Assembly (NCBI GenBank): GCA_023436245.1
Contig: JAEZJZ010000062.1
Span: 1-46,866 of the forward strand
Length of the DNA: 46,866 nucleotides
DNA from: Bacillota bacterium
Lineage (GTDB): Bacteria > Bacillota > UBA994 > UBA5500
Reading direction: 5' to 3'
A program made the translations under genes and the position numbers. Position 1 is the first letter of the stretch; the number at the start of each line of letters is the position of its first letter. Below, piece by piece: positions 7,394 to 15,139 of this stretch. The notes below the pieces were generated by a model. It was not told the DNA's origin. It did not search any database and was given only the letters and a program-made list of their open reading frames with translations.

Positions 7394-8533
7394 CTAGCGT
7401 GCCTGCTCAGCCCGCAGACGTGCCATCCGATCCTCTACCTGCGCCCACTGGTCTCCACCCAGTTGCTGCAACAACGTATTGCAGACCGTCCAAGCGGCCA
7501 TCGCCTCGCCAACTATACTCGCTGCCGGGACGGCGCAAGCATCTGCCCGTTCGCGTGACGCAACACCCGCCCCCCCTATCAGCCAATGGAAACTCTGCAA
7601 CGGCTTGACTATGGACGGGATCGGCTTCATGCGGCAGGTGAGCATGATCGGCTGCCCGTTGCTCACTCCGCCTTCGATGCCCCCAGCCAAGTTGCTTACA
7701 CGCTCAACCGCCTCTGCCTGAACTGAAAACTGATCCTGTGCCTGGGATCCAAGTAGCCGGCTCTGCCGCTCCGCATCGCCAATGGAGACTGCCTTCACCG
7801 CCGGAATGCTGATCATCGCCTGGGCCAACAGGCCATCCAGGCGTTGGTCCCAGTGCATCGGGCTACCCACTCCAGCCGGCAGACCATTGACTGCTACCTG
7901 GAAGGTCCCGCCCAGTGAATCCCCCTCTAGCATTGCCTGGTCGACAGCCCTCGACATTTCCCGGGAAATATCCCGATCCGGGCAACGCAGGGGCGACTGC
8001 TCGGTCAATTTGTCATCCCAGGGTGCATCATGGGACATCTCTGCCGGCCCGATTGCCACCACCCGGCTGTGCACGGTGACCTGCAAGGCAGCCAGCAGCT
8101 GCCGAGCCACTGCCCCCACGGCTACTCGCGCTGCAGTTTCACGGGCACTGGCCCGCTCCAAGACATCGCGCAAATCCTCGCATCCGTATTTCAGCCCGGC
8201 GGCATAATCGGCATGCCCCGGGCGGGGAAAAACAACCGGGCGGGGCTCAGTCACCGGCTCAAGTGGGTGCATGGTCGCTCGCCAGTTGTCGAAATCCCGG
8301 TTCCCAATCTGCATCGCCAGCGGAGATCCGAGCGTCCGTCCTGCCCGTAGTCCGGACCAGATCCCAATCCTATCGCGCTCGATCTGCATGCGCTCGCCAC
8401 GTCCGTAACCGCTCTGCCGGCGGGCCAACTGCCTGTCGATCTCGGTCACGGACAAGGCGAAGCCGGCCGGCAAGCCCTCCAGAATTGCGGTCAGCCCGGG
8501 GCCATGTGATTCGCCGGCTGTCAAAAATCGCAT
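7394..8533 (-). CDS. aroC: Chorismate synthase
   Basis: 379 residues. The enzyme converts 5-enolpyruvylshikimate-3-phosphate to chorismate using reduced FMN, the last step of the shikimate pathway. Signature stretches are GESHGPGLTAILEGLPAG at the N-terminus with the catalytic ESHG histidine, RPGHADY with the second catalytic histidine, HSRVVAIG, and GGIEGGVSNG. ATG at 8533 has GGGAGGT upstream. The start lies inside the end of aroA (13-nt overlap), so the two are coupled. The gene carries a 14-bp palindrome matching the Noc-binding consensus at 7956-7969. Confidence 0.97.
   Translation of the reverse strand: MRFLTAGESHGPGLTAILEGLPAGFALSVTEIDRQLARRQSGYGRGERMQIERDRIGIWSGLRAGRTLGSPLAMQIGNRDFDNWRATMHPLEPVTEPRPVVFPRPGHADYAAGLKYGCEDLRDVLERASARETAARVAVGAVARQLLAALQVTVHSRVVAIGPAEMSHDAPWDDKLTEQSPLRCPDRDISREMSRAVDQAMLEGDSLGGTFQVAVNGLPAGVGSPMHWDQRLDGLLAQAMISIPAVKAVSIGDAERQSRLLGSQAQDQFSVQAEAVERVSNLAGGIEGGVSNGQPIMLTCRMKPIPSIVKPLQSFHWLIGGAGVASRERADACAVPAASIVGEAMAAWTVCNTLLQQLGGDQWAQVEDRMARLRAEQAR
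7956..7969. promoter_or_regulatory. Noc-binding-site-like palindrome inside aroC
   Basis: ATTTCCCGGGAAAT is a perfect 14-bp palindrome identical to the Bacillus subtilis Noc-binding consensus. A noc gene is present at 29950-30762. In B. subtilis such sites lie within genes and recruit the Noc nucleoid-occlusion protein. Binding here is inferred. Confidence 0.65.
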
Positions 8534-9822
8534 ACTCTACCTCCCTGCAGTCGCTGCAACTCGTCGAAAAACTGGGGATAGGAGATGCTCACCCACTCCG
8601 CCCCGTCTATGTCGATAGGCAAAGTAGCTTTGGTTGCCGCCACCGCCAGGGCCATCGCAATGCGATGATCTCCGGCTGCGACCAGCACCTGCCCTCCCTG
8701 AAAAGGACTAACTCCTCCCTCAATCTGCAAACTGTCGCCAACGACGTCTACCGTTGCCCCCAATTGCCGCAACGGTTGCACGATGCTGGCCACGCGATCG
8801 CTTTCCTTCACCCTCAGTTCGGAGACGCCGTGAATCACGGTCAGGCCGCGGGCAAAGCAAGCGACGACAGCCAGCAAGGGAACCTCGTCGATCAGCAGTG
8901 GAATCTCCTCTGCCCCCACCTCGACGGCTCGCAGCTCGGCATCACCGCGCACAATGACCGAGCCCATTGGCTCCTCGGCGTGCCCGGCAGCTGCACTAAT
9001 CTGCAGATCCGCGCCCATCCGGCGTAGCACATTCAGAAAGCCGATGCGGGTCGGGTTGATGCCCACTTGCTGCACTTGCAACTGGCTGCCCTCGCCGAGC
9101 ACAGCCGCTGCGATCAGGGGACTGGCACTGGAAATGTCCCCCGGCACGCACCAATCGCGTGCCACCAGTTGCTGTGGTCCGTCCAACTGCAGGCAATCCG
9201 CCTGGCGAACTAAGTCCACGCCCATGGCCCGCAGCATGCGCTCCGTGTGGTCTCGGGAAGGAATCGGTTCGACGATCTCACTCCGCCCCTGAGCCTGCAG
9301 GGCTGCCAAGAGGAGGGCCGACTTCAGTTGCGCGCTGGCTACCGGCAGGCGATAGTTCAGCCCGCGCAGCTTCTGCCCCAGTAACAGCACCGGAGCAGTG
9401 CCGGCAGAGGTGGCATAGGCCTTTGCTCCCATTTGCTGCAATGGCTGCAAGACGCGTCGCAGGGGACGTCGATTGAGCGACTGATCGCCCACCAAGAGGA
9501 CCTGCAGCGGCTGCGCGGCCAGCAGACCACTGAGCAGGCGCAGGGTTGTTCCAGAGTTCCCCACATCGAGCGGGCGCTGCGGTTGCTGCAACAGGCCGGA
9601 GCAGCCGTGAACTAGCACCTCTTCTCCTCGCTGTTCGATGCGCACGCCGAGCGACTCCAGGCAACGCCAGGTGGAGAGAACATCATCAGCCAACAGCAAG
9701 TTGCTGATGCGGCTGGTGCCATCAGCGAGACCGGAGAACAACAGCGCCCGGTGAGAGATGGACTTGTCTGGGGGCGGAATCAACTGACCACGCACCGCCC
9801 CAGGGCAAACTCTCTGCCTCAT
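8521..9822 (-). CDS. aroA: 3-phosphoshikimate 1-carboxyvinyltransferase (EPSP synthase)
   Basis: 433 residues. It transfers the enolpyruvyl group of PEP to shikimate-3-phosphate, directly before AroC in the pathway. Family motifs are DKSISHRALLFSGLADGTS near 20-40, GNSGTTLRLLSGLLA around 90-105, RVKESDRV around 345 and DHRIAMA near 385. ATG at 9822 is preceded by GAGGAG at 7 nt; the GTG at 9828 would be too close to that site. First gene of an aroA-aroC operon. An imperfect stem (CCAGGCAG with CTGCCCTGG) lies in its upstream region near 9886-9904. Confidence 0.96.
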   Translation of the reverse strand: MRQRVCPGAVRGQLIPPPDKSISHRALLFSGLADGTSRISNLLLADDVLSTWRCLESLGVRIEQRGEEVLVHGCSGLLQQPQRPLDVGNSGTTLRLLSGLLAAQPLQVLLVGDQSLNRRPLRRVLQPLQQMGAKAYATSAGTAPVLLLGQKLRGLNYRLPVASAQLKSALLLAALQAQGRSEIVEPIPSRDHTERMLRAMGVDLVRQADCLQLDGPQQLVARDWCVPGDISSASPLIAAAVLGEGSQLQVQQVGINPTRIGFLNVLRRMGADLQISAAAGHAEEPMGSVIVRGDAELRAVEVGAEEIPLLIDEVPLLAVVACFARGLTVIHGVSELRVKESDRVASIVQPLRQLGATVDVVGDSLQIEGGVSPFQGGQVLVAAGDHRIAMALAVAATKATLPIDIDGAEWVSISYPQFFDELQRLQGGRVCDF

Positions 9823-9995
9823 ACACACTCTCCTCTCGTCAGTCGCTGAACTACTATCGGCTCATCTGTCTATTGTTCTCCTCCCAGGGCAGTGCTCCTG
9901 CCTGGAATGGACGGAAGCAACGAAACGTAGACTAAAGAGGGTTCGGGCCTATGCTGACCGAATTCATCAAGGATTAACCTTGTGAGGTGGCAAAG

Positions 9996-10493
9996 ATGAA
10001 CCAAGTGCAATTCGCAACCGGACAGACATTCCAGGATTATCTGGCCAATATGACGGAGGCGCGGAGGGATGGATTCGCGGCCAGCTTTGGCCTGATGCAA
10101 CTATCGGATGAGGATCGGCAGGAACTGAGCAGACTGGTCCAGAGTCCTCTCTTTGTGGCCGCATTCAGTGAGGATTGGTGCGGAGATTGTCGCATCAACC
10201 TACCGGTGATGGCCAAACTGTCAGAGACTGCTCCTCTGCTCACTCTACATTGCTTCTCTCGGGACAAGCACAGCGAGCTAGCAGCCGCAATGCAGGTTTC
10301 CCACATTCCTACCTTCGTATTTTTCAACGCCAACTGGCAGGAGATCGGCCGCTTTGTGGAGCGGCCAAACACCGTCGCACAGGCGCTGCAAAGTGACGAT
10401 GACGAGAACAAGCGCCGGACGCGCATCGCCTACAACCAAGGGCAGTTCCACGCCGACACGGTCGAGGAGATTCTGGATCTGCTGCGCAGCTAG
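9996..10493 (+). CDS. Thioredoxin-family protein with WCGDC motif
   Basis: A 165-residue cytoplasmic protein with a thioredoxin fold. The redox motif WCGDC is at 61-65 and the cis-proline region IPTF follows. It resembles the Thioredoxin_9 group of Bacillota, which are long thioredoxin-like proteins with an N-terminal helical extension. The CGDC centre suggests thiol-disulfide exchange; the partner is unknown. ATG at 9996 has GAGGTGG 5 nt upstream, better than the GTG at 9987. It stands alone, divergent from aroA. Confidence 0.85.
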   Translation: MNQVQFATGQTFQDYLANMTEARRDGFAASFGLMQLSDEDRQELSRLVQSPLFVAAFSEDWCGDCRINLPVMAKLSETAPLLTLHCFSRDKHSELAAAMQVSHIPTFVFFNANWQEIGRFVERPNTVAQALQSDDDENKRRTRIAYNQGQFHADTVEEILDLLRS

Positions 10494-10680
10494 CGCCCTG
10501 GTCACGGCAGGCTCAGGAGCGTTGAGGGAGATCGCACCAAGTCAGCCGCTGTTCGGATCCGCGTTCTTGTGCTATAGTCAGCAGTCTCGCCGAGCCGCAA
10601 CTGGTTCCGCGCCGCCTTGACCGGCATCAGATAGTTTAGGATTAGGCGCCCGATCAGGTGGGTTGCTTCCCTACTGTTTG

Positions 10681-10689
10681 TGTTATACT
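10681..10689 (+). promoter_or_regulatory. Extended -10 promoter element for the DUF1858 gene
   Basis: TGTTATACT is an extended -10 box about 35 nt before the start codon. A TTGCTT hexamer at 10663-10668 is at 15 nt spacing. Bases 10494-10680 show no gene; a second TGCTATAGT box ends at 10578. Confidence 0.5.
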
Positions 10690-10723
10690 GTTATCGATTA
10701 GGCTTGCGAAGGGAGCGGTTTTG

Positions 10724-10924
10724 ATGAAGATTACCAAGCAGATGGGCATCCAAGAGGTAGTTGATAAGTATCCGCAGACGGTGGCCGTGTTCTTCAAGCA
10801 TGGACTAGGCTGCCTGGGATGCGCCGCAGCGCACTTTGAATCGATTGAACAGGGCGCCATGGCTCACGGCTTGAATGTGGATGCGTTGGTTGCGGACCTG
10901 AACAAGGTAGTTCCGGCCGAGTAA
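10724..10924 (+). CDS. DUF1858 domain protein
   Basis: A 66-residue single-domain protein. DUF1858 proteins carry a C-x2-C pair, here C30 and C33 in GLGCLGC, followed by helical residues. They are found alone or fused to hybrid-cluster and other redox proteins; their role is not settled. ATG at 10724 follows GAAGGGAG. It has its own promoter and terminator, so it is a monocistronic gene. Confidence 0.85.
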   Translation: MKITKQMGIQEVVDKYPQTVAVFFKHGLGCLGCAAAHFESIEQGAMAHGLNVDALVADLNKVVPAE

Positions 10925-10938
10925 GTAAGTACAGAACT

Positions 10939-10971
10939 AAGAGCAGCCCCCCTCGCGGAGGAGCTGCTCTT
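10939..10971. terminator. Bidirectional terminator between DUF1858 and 3D/G5 genes
   Basis: AAGAGCAGC pairs with GCTGCTCTT, with an inner CCTC/GAGG stem, followed by TTCATTTT on the plus strand. It separates convergent genes. Confidence 0.8.
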
Positions 10972-10976
10972 TCATT

Positions 10977-11903
10977 TTACTCTAGAATATAGACGATCAT
11001 GTTTCGTCGGCCAAAACTATAGCACTCGGCATAGGTGGACATGAAAATGTCTATCTTGTTGCCCTTGATGGCGCTGCCGACATCCTGGGCCACATAAATG
11101 CCCGAGTACTTCTTCCCCTTCTGGTCGATGCCTTCCACGTAGACCCGGGTACCAGTGGGAATCACTCGCGGATCGGTGGCGATCGTCACTCCGGCTACTG
11201 CCCTTACCCCCGAACTGGTCATGCCTTTCCAGGGGTCATCCGGGCCGCCTTTAGTCGGATTGTAGTCAGAGGTGTAGGCAGATGCATTCACCGTCAGCTT
11301 CTTGCTGTAACGAAAGGTCGTTCCACCGCGCGAGAGGGTGGATATGGTGCCTTCCTCGATCAATCTATCCTGCTTCTCCACCAACGTGACCGTATTCACC
11401 AACTGCTTTTGCACCTGTTTTCCGTTCTCGATCAGCACTTGATAGGTGTTCAACAGCTTGCCGTTGACGCCTGCCCGAACCTCACGGCTTTCACCGCGAC
11501 TCATGGAGCGAGAGGCTACCCTCACCGTACGGTAAGGGACAACCGCTTGCTCTTCCACTAGCTGCTGATCCACTCGAATCAACTCGATCTTCTGCTGATC
11601 CTCAATCACTGCGGTCAGCGGCGGCACTGTGCGATCCCAAGGACCGAGATTGATCCCGACCACGGTCAATGCCTCCTGGACAGTATGGGCACTTGTCCAA
11701 AGCTGTCTCACTGTACCGTCAGCCACGAGTGTCACTCTTTGGCTGAAGGTCATGTTCTCCAAGAACTGTCTGGGATCGGTGATCCCCTTGGCCAAGCTGC
11801 TCACTGCGGAGCCAAGCTGGCCACCTGTCAAAAAGACTGCGACAAAAAGTGTGCAGGCAACTGCCAGAGTGGCAAGTTGCAGGAGTCGTCTGGACCTCGG
11901 CAT
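10977..11903 (-). CDS. YabE-like cell-wall protein with DUF348, G5 and 3D domains
   Basis: 308 residues, exported or membrane-anchored: a basic start (MPRSRR) precedes a hydrophobic segment at about 7-27. A DUF348-like domain follows (VTLVADGTVRQLWTSAHTV), then a G5 domain (about 95-185, including SRGESREVRAGVNGK), then a C-terminal 3D domain. The three aspartates of the 3D domain are in ATDPRV, AQDVGS and KIDIFM; this fold is shared with lytic transglycosylases such as MltA. Probable role is peptidoglycan remodelling. ATG at 11903 has AAAGGGGG 5 nt upstream; the ATG at 11933 has no such site. B. subtilis YabE is in an equivalent class but is longer. Confidence 0.87.
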   Translation of the reverse strand: MPRSRRLLQLATLAVACTLFVAVFLTGGQLGSAVSSLAKGITDPRQFLENMTFSQRVTLVADGTVRQLWTSAHTVQEALTVVGINLGPWDRTVPPLTAVIEDQQKIELIRVDQQLVEEQAVVPYRTVRVASRSMSRGESREVRAGVNGKLLNTYQVLIENGKQVQKQLVNTVTLVEKQDRLIEEGTISTLSRGGTTFRYSKKLTVNASAYTSDYNPTKGGPDDPWKGMTSSGVRAVAGVTIATDPRVIPTGTRVYVEGIDQKGKKYSGIYVAQDVGSAIKGNKIDIFMSTYAECYSFGRRNMIVYILE

Positions 11904-12141
11904 AGTGGCCCCCTTTCTGCATCGCCAAGACATTACACTTGATGTCAGGCGACGGGTAAATTCGGTCCCTATCCATGCAGTCTAGCCGTTATGATGCGTT
12001 CTAAACCTTTGTCCTCTAGGACAGCATATGCAACGTCACAATGTTCATGACCAGAACGCCTCACGCGAGGAAAAGCGTCAAGTGAATAGTCACCCGTATA
12101 TGCATTATTCAACTAATGTCAGCAGGATCCCTTCCGGAAGA

Positions 12142-12846
12142 TCATGGCACCAGGACCGGGATGGACTGCCCCCAGTCCACACCCTCAGGCAGCTGCGGCT
12201 CGAGAGTGAAACCAAGCAAGCGCACGCCCGCCGCTCTGGCCTCGCCGGCTGTCTGCACGAACAGAGGGTCAATGCTCTCGTTCAACAGTACAGCTTCTGC
12301 CCAGGACATCTGCGCCAAGAAGATGACCGCAGTCAGATAGCCGCTGGATGCGGCAGAGATCAGCTCACGCAAGTGCTTGACAGCGCGCGGGCTGGGCGCA
12401 TCCGGAAAGCGGGCGACACGCTCGTGGTCATCTGTCGCCGACTTGACTTCGATCAGGCAAGTCGGTTGCGATTCCCCGAAGAGGGCGAAATCCAGTCGGC
12501 TATCACCGTGGCGATACTCCGCCTTGACCCGCTGATAGACGTCAGCACCGGGCAGAAGACGTGCGTCCAGGGCTGCAGACACCAGCCGATTCGGCAACTG
12601 CGAGTCAACCAACACCGTCCCCCGGTCCGTGTCGATGGCCAGCAGATCAAATGCGGTCCTGCGGCCCGGTGTCCGTGCTGGACGCAACCAACAGGAGCGC
12701 CCGGCAACGAGCACGGCCGAGAGCCGTCCGGAGTTGGGAAGGTGAGCCGTGACCAACTCCCCTGCCAACTCGGCCTCCACCACAAAGCGGTTTGCCCGTC
12801 TCAAGAAGGTTGCTTCCAAGGGCCTTGCGGCGAACTCAAACAGCAT
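12142..12846 (-). CDS. sfsA: SfsA family DNA/RNA nuclease
   Basis: 234 residues, the usual SfsA length. SfsA was found as a factor affecting sugar fermentation in E. coli and is now described as having DNA-binding and nuclease-like features. Conserved stretches are HLPNSGRL near the N-terminus, SQLPNRLV, SRLDFALFG and CLIEVKSAT, the last giving a D...E-x-K active-site pattern. ATG at 12846 is chosen because GGAG lies 9 nt upstream and this gives the family length; TTG at 12885 would add 13 residues. It lies back to back with the asparaginase gene. Bases 11904-12141 downstream hold no gene. Confidence 0.9.
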   Translation of the reverse strand: MLFEFAARPLEATFLRRANRFVVEAELAGELVTAHLPNSGRLSAVLVAGRSCWLRPARTPGRRTAFDLLAIDTDRGTVLVDSQLPNRLVSAALDARLLPGADVYQRVKAEYRHGDSRLDFALFGESQPTCLIEVKSATDDHERVARFPDAPSPRAVKHLRELISAASSGYLTAVIFLAQMSWAEAVLLNESIDPLFVQTAGEARAAGVRLLGFTLEPQLPEGVDWGQSIPVLVP

Positions 12847-12889
12847 TTTCTCCATCTCCAATGTTTCGTCAGTGAAAAGAGACAACTTA

Positions 12890-12898
12890 TGCTACACT
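12890..12898 (+). promoter_or_regulatory. Probable extended -10 box for the asparaginase gene
   Basis: TGCTACACT is an extended -10 box 73 nt before the start codon; no convincing -35 is visible. Confidence 0.35.
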
Positions 12899-12970
12899 AA
12901 ATATGGTGCAAACACTAGACAGATTATGGTGTTATCTTCTACTTCAGCATTGACAAGGGAGGTCTCATTC

Positions 12971-13984
12971 ATGTCGGATAGGCTCGTGGAGCTAACCAGG
13001 GGACGCATTGTAGAGAGCATTCACCGCGGAGACTTGGCTGTCGTGGATTCGTCTGGCAAGTTGCTCTATTCTGTGGGCAGCCCCAGAGAAAAAGTTGCGT
13101 TCATCCGTTCCTCGTCCAAGCCGGTGCAGGCCGTGCCAGTGGTTGAGAGTGGTGCAATTGATCGGTTCCAGTTGACCGAGAAGGAACTGGCGGTGTTCTG
13201 CGCATCGCACAATGCCGAAGAGATCCATGTGGACACGGTGCTGGGAATACTGCAGAAGATAGGGCTTCCCGAAAGCGCTTTGCAGTGCGGCCGGCACTTG
13301 CCGCTGGACAAGAATGCAGCAGCAGCCCTGCTGCAAGCTGGCAAGGAGCCAACCGAGGTTCATTGCAACTGCTCCGGTAAGCACTCCGGCATGTTGACCT
13401 TCGCCCAGCAGATGGGCTGGGATGTCAGCAACTACACAGACCTGCAGCATCCAGTGCAGCAAGCGATGCTGCGCTCGATGTCTGTCTTCTCCGGAATGCA
13501 GCCAGAAGAGATTGAAATTGGAGTAGACGGCTGCGGCGTGCCGGTATTCGGACTGCCTGTCTACAATATGGCTTTGGCCTGGGCTCGCCTGTCTGACCCG
13601 TCTGGCCTGCCGGATGCGACCCAACATGCAGTAAGCCGCATTCGTTCGGCGATGACCGCTTGGCCGCAACTGGTGGCCGGTAGCGGACGCCTCTGCACCG
13701 CCTTGATGACCCAACTCAACGGTCGCGTGATCGCCAAGAGCGGTGCTGAGGGAGTCTATTGCACCGCCATCCTGGGCAAGGGCATCGGCATTGCCGTCAA
13801 GATCGAGGACGGTAATGGCAGAGCCAACGGCCCGGTGATCGTGGAGACCCTGCGCCAACTGGGCGTACTGACAGAGGAAGACCTGCAACAACTGGAGAGC
13901 TTCCACCAGCCCACGCTGTATAATCACCGGCATGACGTAATTGGCCGCAGTCTCCCAGCGTTCACCCTGCAGCCAGCAGAATAG
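12971..13984 (+). CDS. Asparaginase II family protein
   Basis: 337 residues of the Asparaginase_II family (Rhizobium etli AnsA type), which hydrolyses L-asparagine to aspartate and ammonia and differs from the classic E. coli enzymes. Conserved features are VELTRGRIVESIHRGDLAVVD, RSSSKPVQAVP, CASHNAEE, CNCSGKHSGML and GVDGCGVPVF. The Ser-Lys pair in RSSSKP and the cysteine cluster CNCSGKH match this family. ATG at 12971 has AAGGGAGG 7 nt upstream. No signal peptide is present, so it is cytoplasmic. Monocistronic, with a strong hairpin at 13990. Confidence 0.9.
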   Translation: MSDRLVELTRGRIVESIHRGDLAVVDSSGKLLYSVGSPREKVAFIRSSSKPVQAVPVVESGAIDRFQLTEKELAVFCASHNAEEIHVDTVLGILQKIGLPESALQCGRHLPLDKNAAAALLQAGKEPTEVHCNCSGKHSGMLTFAQQMGWDVSNYTDLQHPVQQAMLRSMSVFSGMQPEEIEIGVDGCGVPVFGLPVYNMALAWARLSDPSGLPDATQHAVSRIRSAMTAWPQLVAGSGRLCTALMTQLNGRVIAKSGAEGVYCTAILGKGIGIAVKIEDGNGRANGPVIVETLRQLGVLTEEDLQQLESFHQPTLYNHRHDVIGRSLPAFTLQPAE

Positions 13985-13989
13985 CTAGA

Positions 13990-14021
13990 AAGGAGCTGCC
14001 TCCTTCTGGAAGCAGCTCCTT
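13990..14021 (+). terminator. Terminator of the asparaginase gene
   Basis: A perfect 10-bp stem AAGGAGCTGC/GCAGCTCCTT lies six bases after the stop codon, followed by GAGCTTTCTC. Confidence 0.75.
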
Positions 14022-14074
14022 GAGCTTTCTCTTCGGGCATAGGGAGTACACCCGTGCCTAGCGGCGCGTAGTGA

Positions 14075-14182
14075 TCAGGTGGCGCGTGCTTGGCATGCCC
14101 ACTCTTCTCCCCACCGTAGCTCCCGCAGCATGCGAGAGCGTTCAAAAAGTCCGATTTCCTTGGAGTCGTAGCACCACAGCAT
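14075..14182 (-). other. Unassigned 35-codon ORF downstream of mutT
   Basis: An ATG-to-TGA frame whose peptide begins MLWCYDSKEIGLFERSRM and contains LRWGEEW. It is rich in Trp, Arg and Glu and lies 47 nt beyond the mutT stop on the same strand. No Shine-Dalgarno sequence precedes it. It may be a small gene, a gene remnant or part of a dispersed repeat. I recognise no family. The rest of the 13985-14228 gap shows no gene. Confidence 0.2.
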
Positions 14183-14228
14183 GCCGAGCCGCTACAGGGC
14201 ACGTGCTGGACATTCTCGCGCATGCGCC

Positions 14229-14669
14229 CTAAGGGGTCGCCCATGTCTCAGGCTCATTCTGGCAAGAGGGCTCACCCTGGCCTACCAGTTCTTCGATGAT
14301 CCGTCGATCAAGCGGAGCCAGATCATAATCCAAAGCTGCGCGCGGGGTGACCCAGCAGAAGTCCTGGCATTCCAGCGCCCGCGGTAAAAGCCGGCCGAGT
14401 TGACAATGATAGACCAGCAACAGAATCTGCAGATCCTGACCTGTAATTTGGCTGAATATGCCGTGCACGTGCTTCACTTCGACGTCCAGCCCCAGCTCTT
14501 CGCGCAGTTCCCGGCCTAAGCACACTTCGGGCGACTCGCCATACTCCAGCTTGCCGCCAGGCAACTCCCACTGATTTGCGTTAGCCCCGCCGGGCAGGCG
14601 CTGAGCTAGCAATAACCGCTCTTCCCGCCAAAGCAGAGCCGCAGTCACAGGCAGAATGCGTCCCGTCAT
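14229..14669 (-). CDS. NUDIX hydrolase, MutT-like
   Basis: 146 residues. The Nudix box is complete: G39, E45, R53, E54, E57, E58 and G60 fit G-x5-E-x7-R-E-U-x-E-E-x-G-U. Proteins of this kind (8-oxo-dGTP or CTP pyrophosphohydrolases) remove damaged or excess nucleoside triphosphates; PGGANANQWELPGGK before the box is typical of MutT. ATG overlaps the TGA of mgsA (ATGA), so translation is coupled. True substrate unknown. Confidence 0.87.
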   Translation of the reverse strand: MTGRILPVTAALLWREERLLLAQRLPGGANANQWELPGGKLEYGESPEVCLGRELREELGLDVEVKHVHGIFSQITGQDLQILLLVYHCQLGRLLPRALECQDFCWVTPRAALDYDLAPLDRRIIEELVGQGEPSCQNEPETWATP

Positions 14670-15031
14670 TTCAACAGGCCTTTGACCAGAGCCTTGGCGG
14701 AGCTGAGATTGGTGGCCAAGGCCACATCATGCACGTCACAGATGCGCAAGAGTGCAGTGATGTCGGGCTCATGCGGCTGTGCCGTCAACGGGTCGCGCAG
14801 AAAAATGATCGCTTGCAGCGCGCCTTCAGCGGCCAGAGCGCCGATCTGCATGTCGCCCCCCAGCGGCCCCGATTGTTTGCGCTCCACCTGTAGCCCAGTT
14901 TGACTGGCGATCAGCTTCCCCGTGGTGCCGGTAGCCACTAACTGATGCTGGGTAAAGACTTCCTGATTAGCTCTCACAAACTCCAGCAGCTCATCCTTCT
15001 TCTGATCATGCGCGATCAATGCTACTCTCAT
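14666..15031 (-). CDS. mgsA: Methylglyoxal synthase
   Basis: 121 residues. The enzyme converts dihydroxyacetone phosphate to methylglyoxal and phosphate, a bypass of lower glycolysis when phosphate is short. The phosphate-binding GTTGKLI, the catalytic-aspartate stretch GPLGGDMQIGAL and PHEPD, which retains the equivalents of E. coli H98 and D101, are all present. ATG at 15031 has GGAGGAG 8 nt upstream; the longer frame from 15079 has none. First gene of an mgsA-mutT operon. Confidence 0.95.
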   Translation of the reverse strand: MRVALIAHDQKKDELLEFVRANQEVFTQHQLVATGTTGKLIASQTGLQVERKQSGPLGGDMQIGALAAEGALQAIIFLRDPLTAQPHEPDITALLRICDVHDVALATNLSSAKALVKGLLK

Positions 15032-15094
15032 AACCAACACTCCTCCATGCAGACTCAACCTAAGGTAGCCGAGATTCACTCCAGTGATGCCCTC

Positions 15095-15122
15095 AGTATA
15101 ACAAAAGCGGGCGATTGTTCAA
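15095..15122 (-). promoter_or_regulatory. mgsA promoter overlapping the upstream terminator
   Basis: On the minus strand TTGAAC (15117-15122) is 16 nt before TATACT (15095-15100), which is also preceded by TGT (extended -10). The -35 box lies in the loop and stem of the terminator of the DUF4097 gene. Confidence 0.7.
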
Positions 15123-15131
15123 ATCGCCCGC
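15101..15131 (-). terminator. Terminator of the DUF4097 operon
   Basis: A 10-bp perfect stem GCGGGCGATT/AATCGCCCGC with a 5-nt loop, followed on the minus strand by TTTTGTTAT. Confidence 0.9.
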
Positions 15132-15139
15132 CGATTGCA

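Noticed and set aside
12028..12900. 290-codon plus-strand frame opposite sfsA
   Set aside because: It is antisense to a clear SfsA gene and has no recognisable domain.
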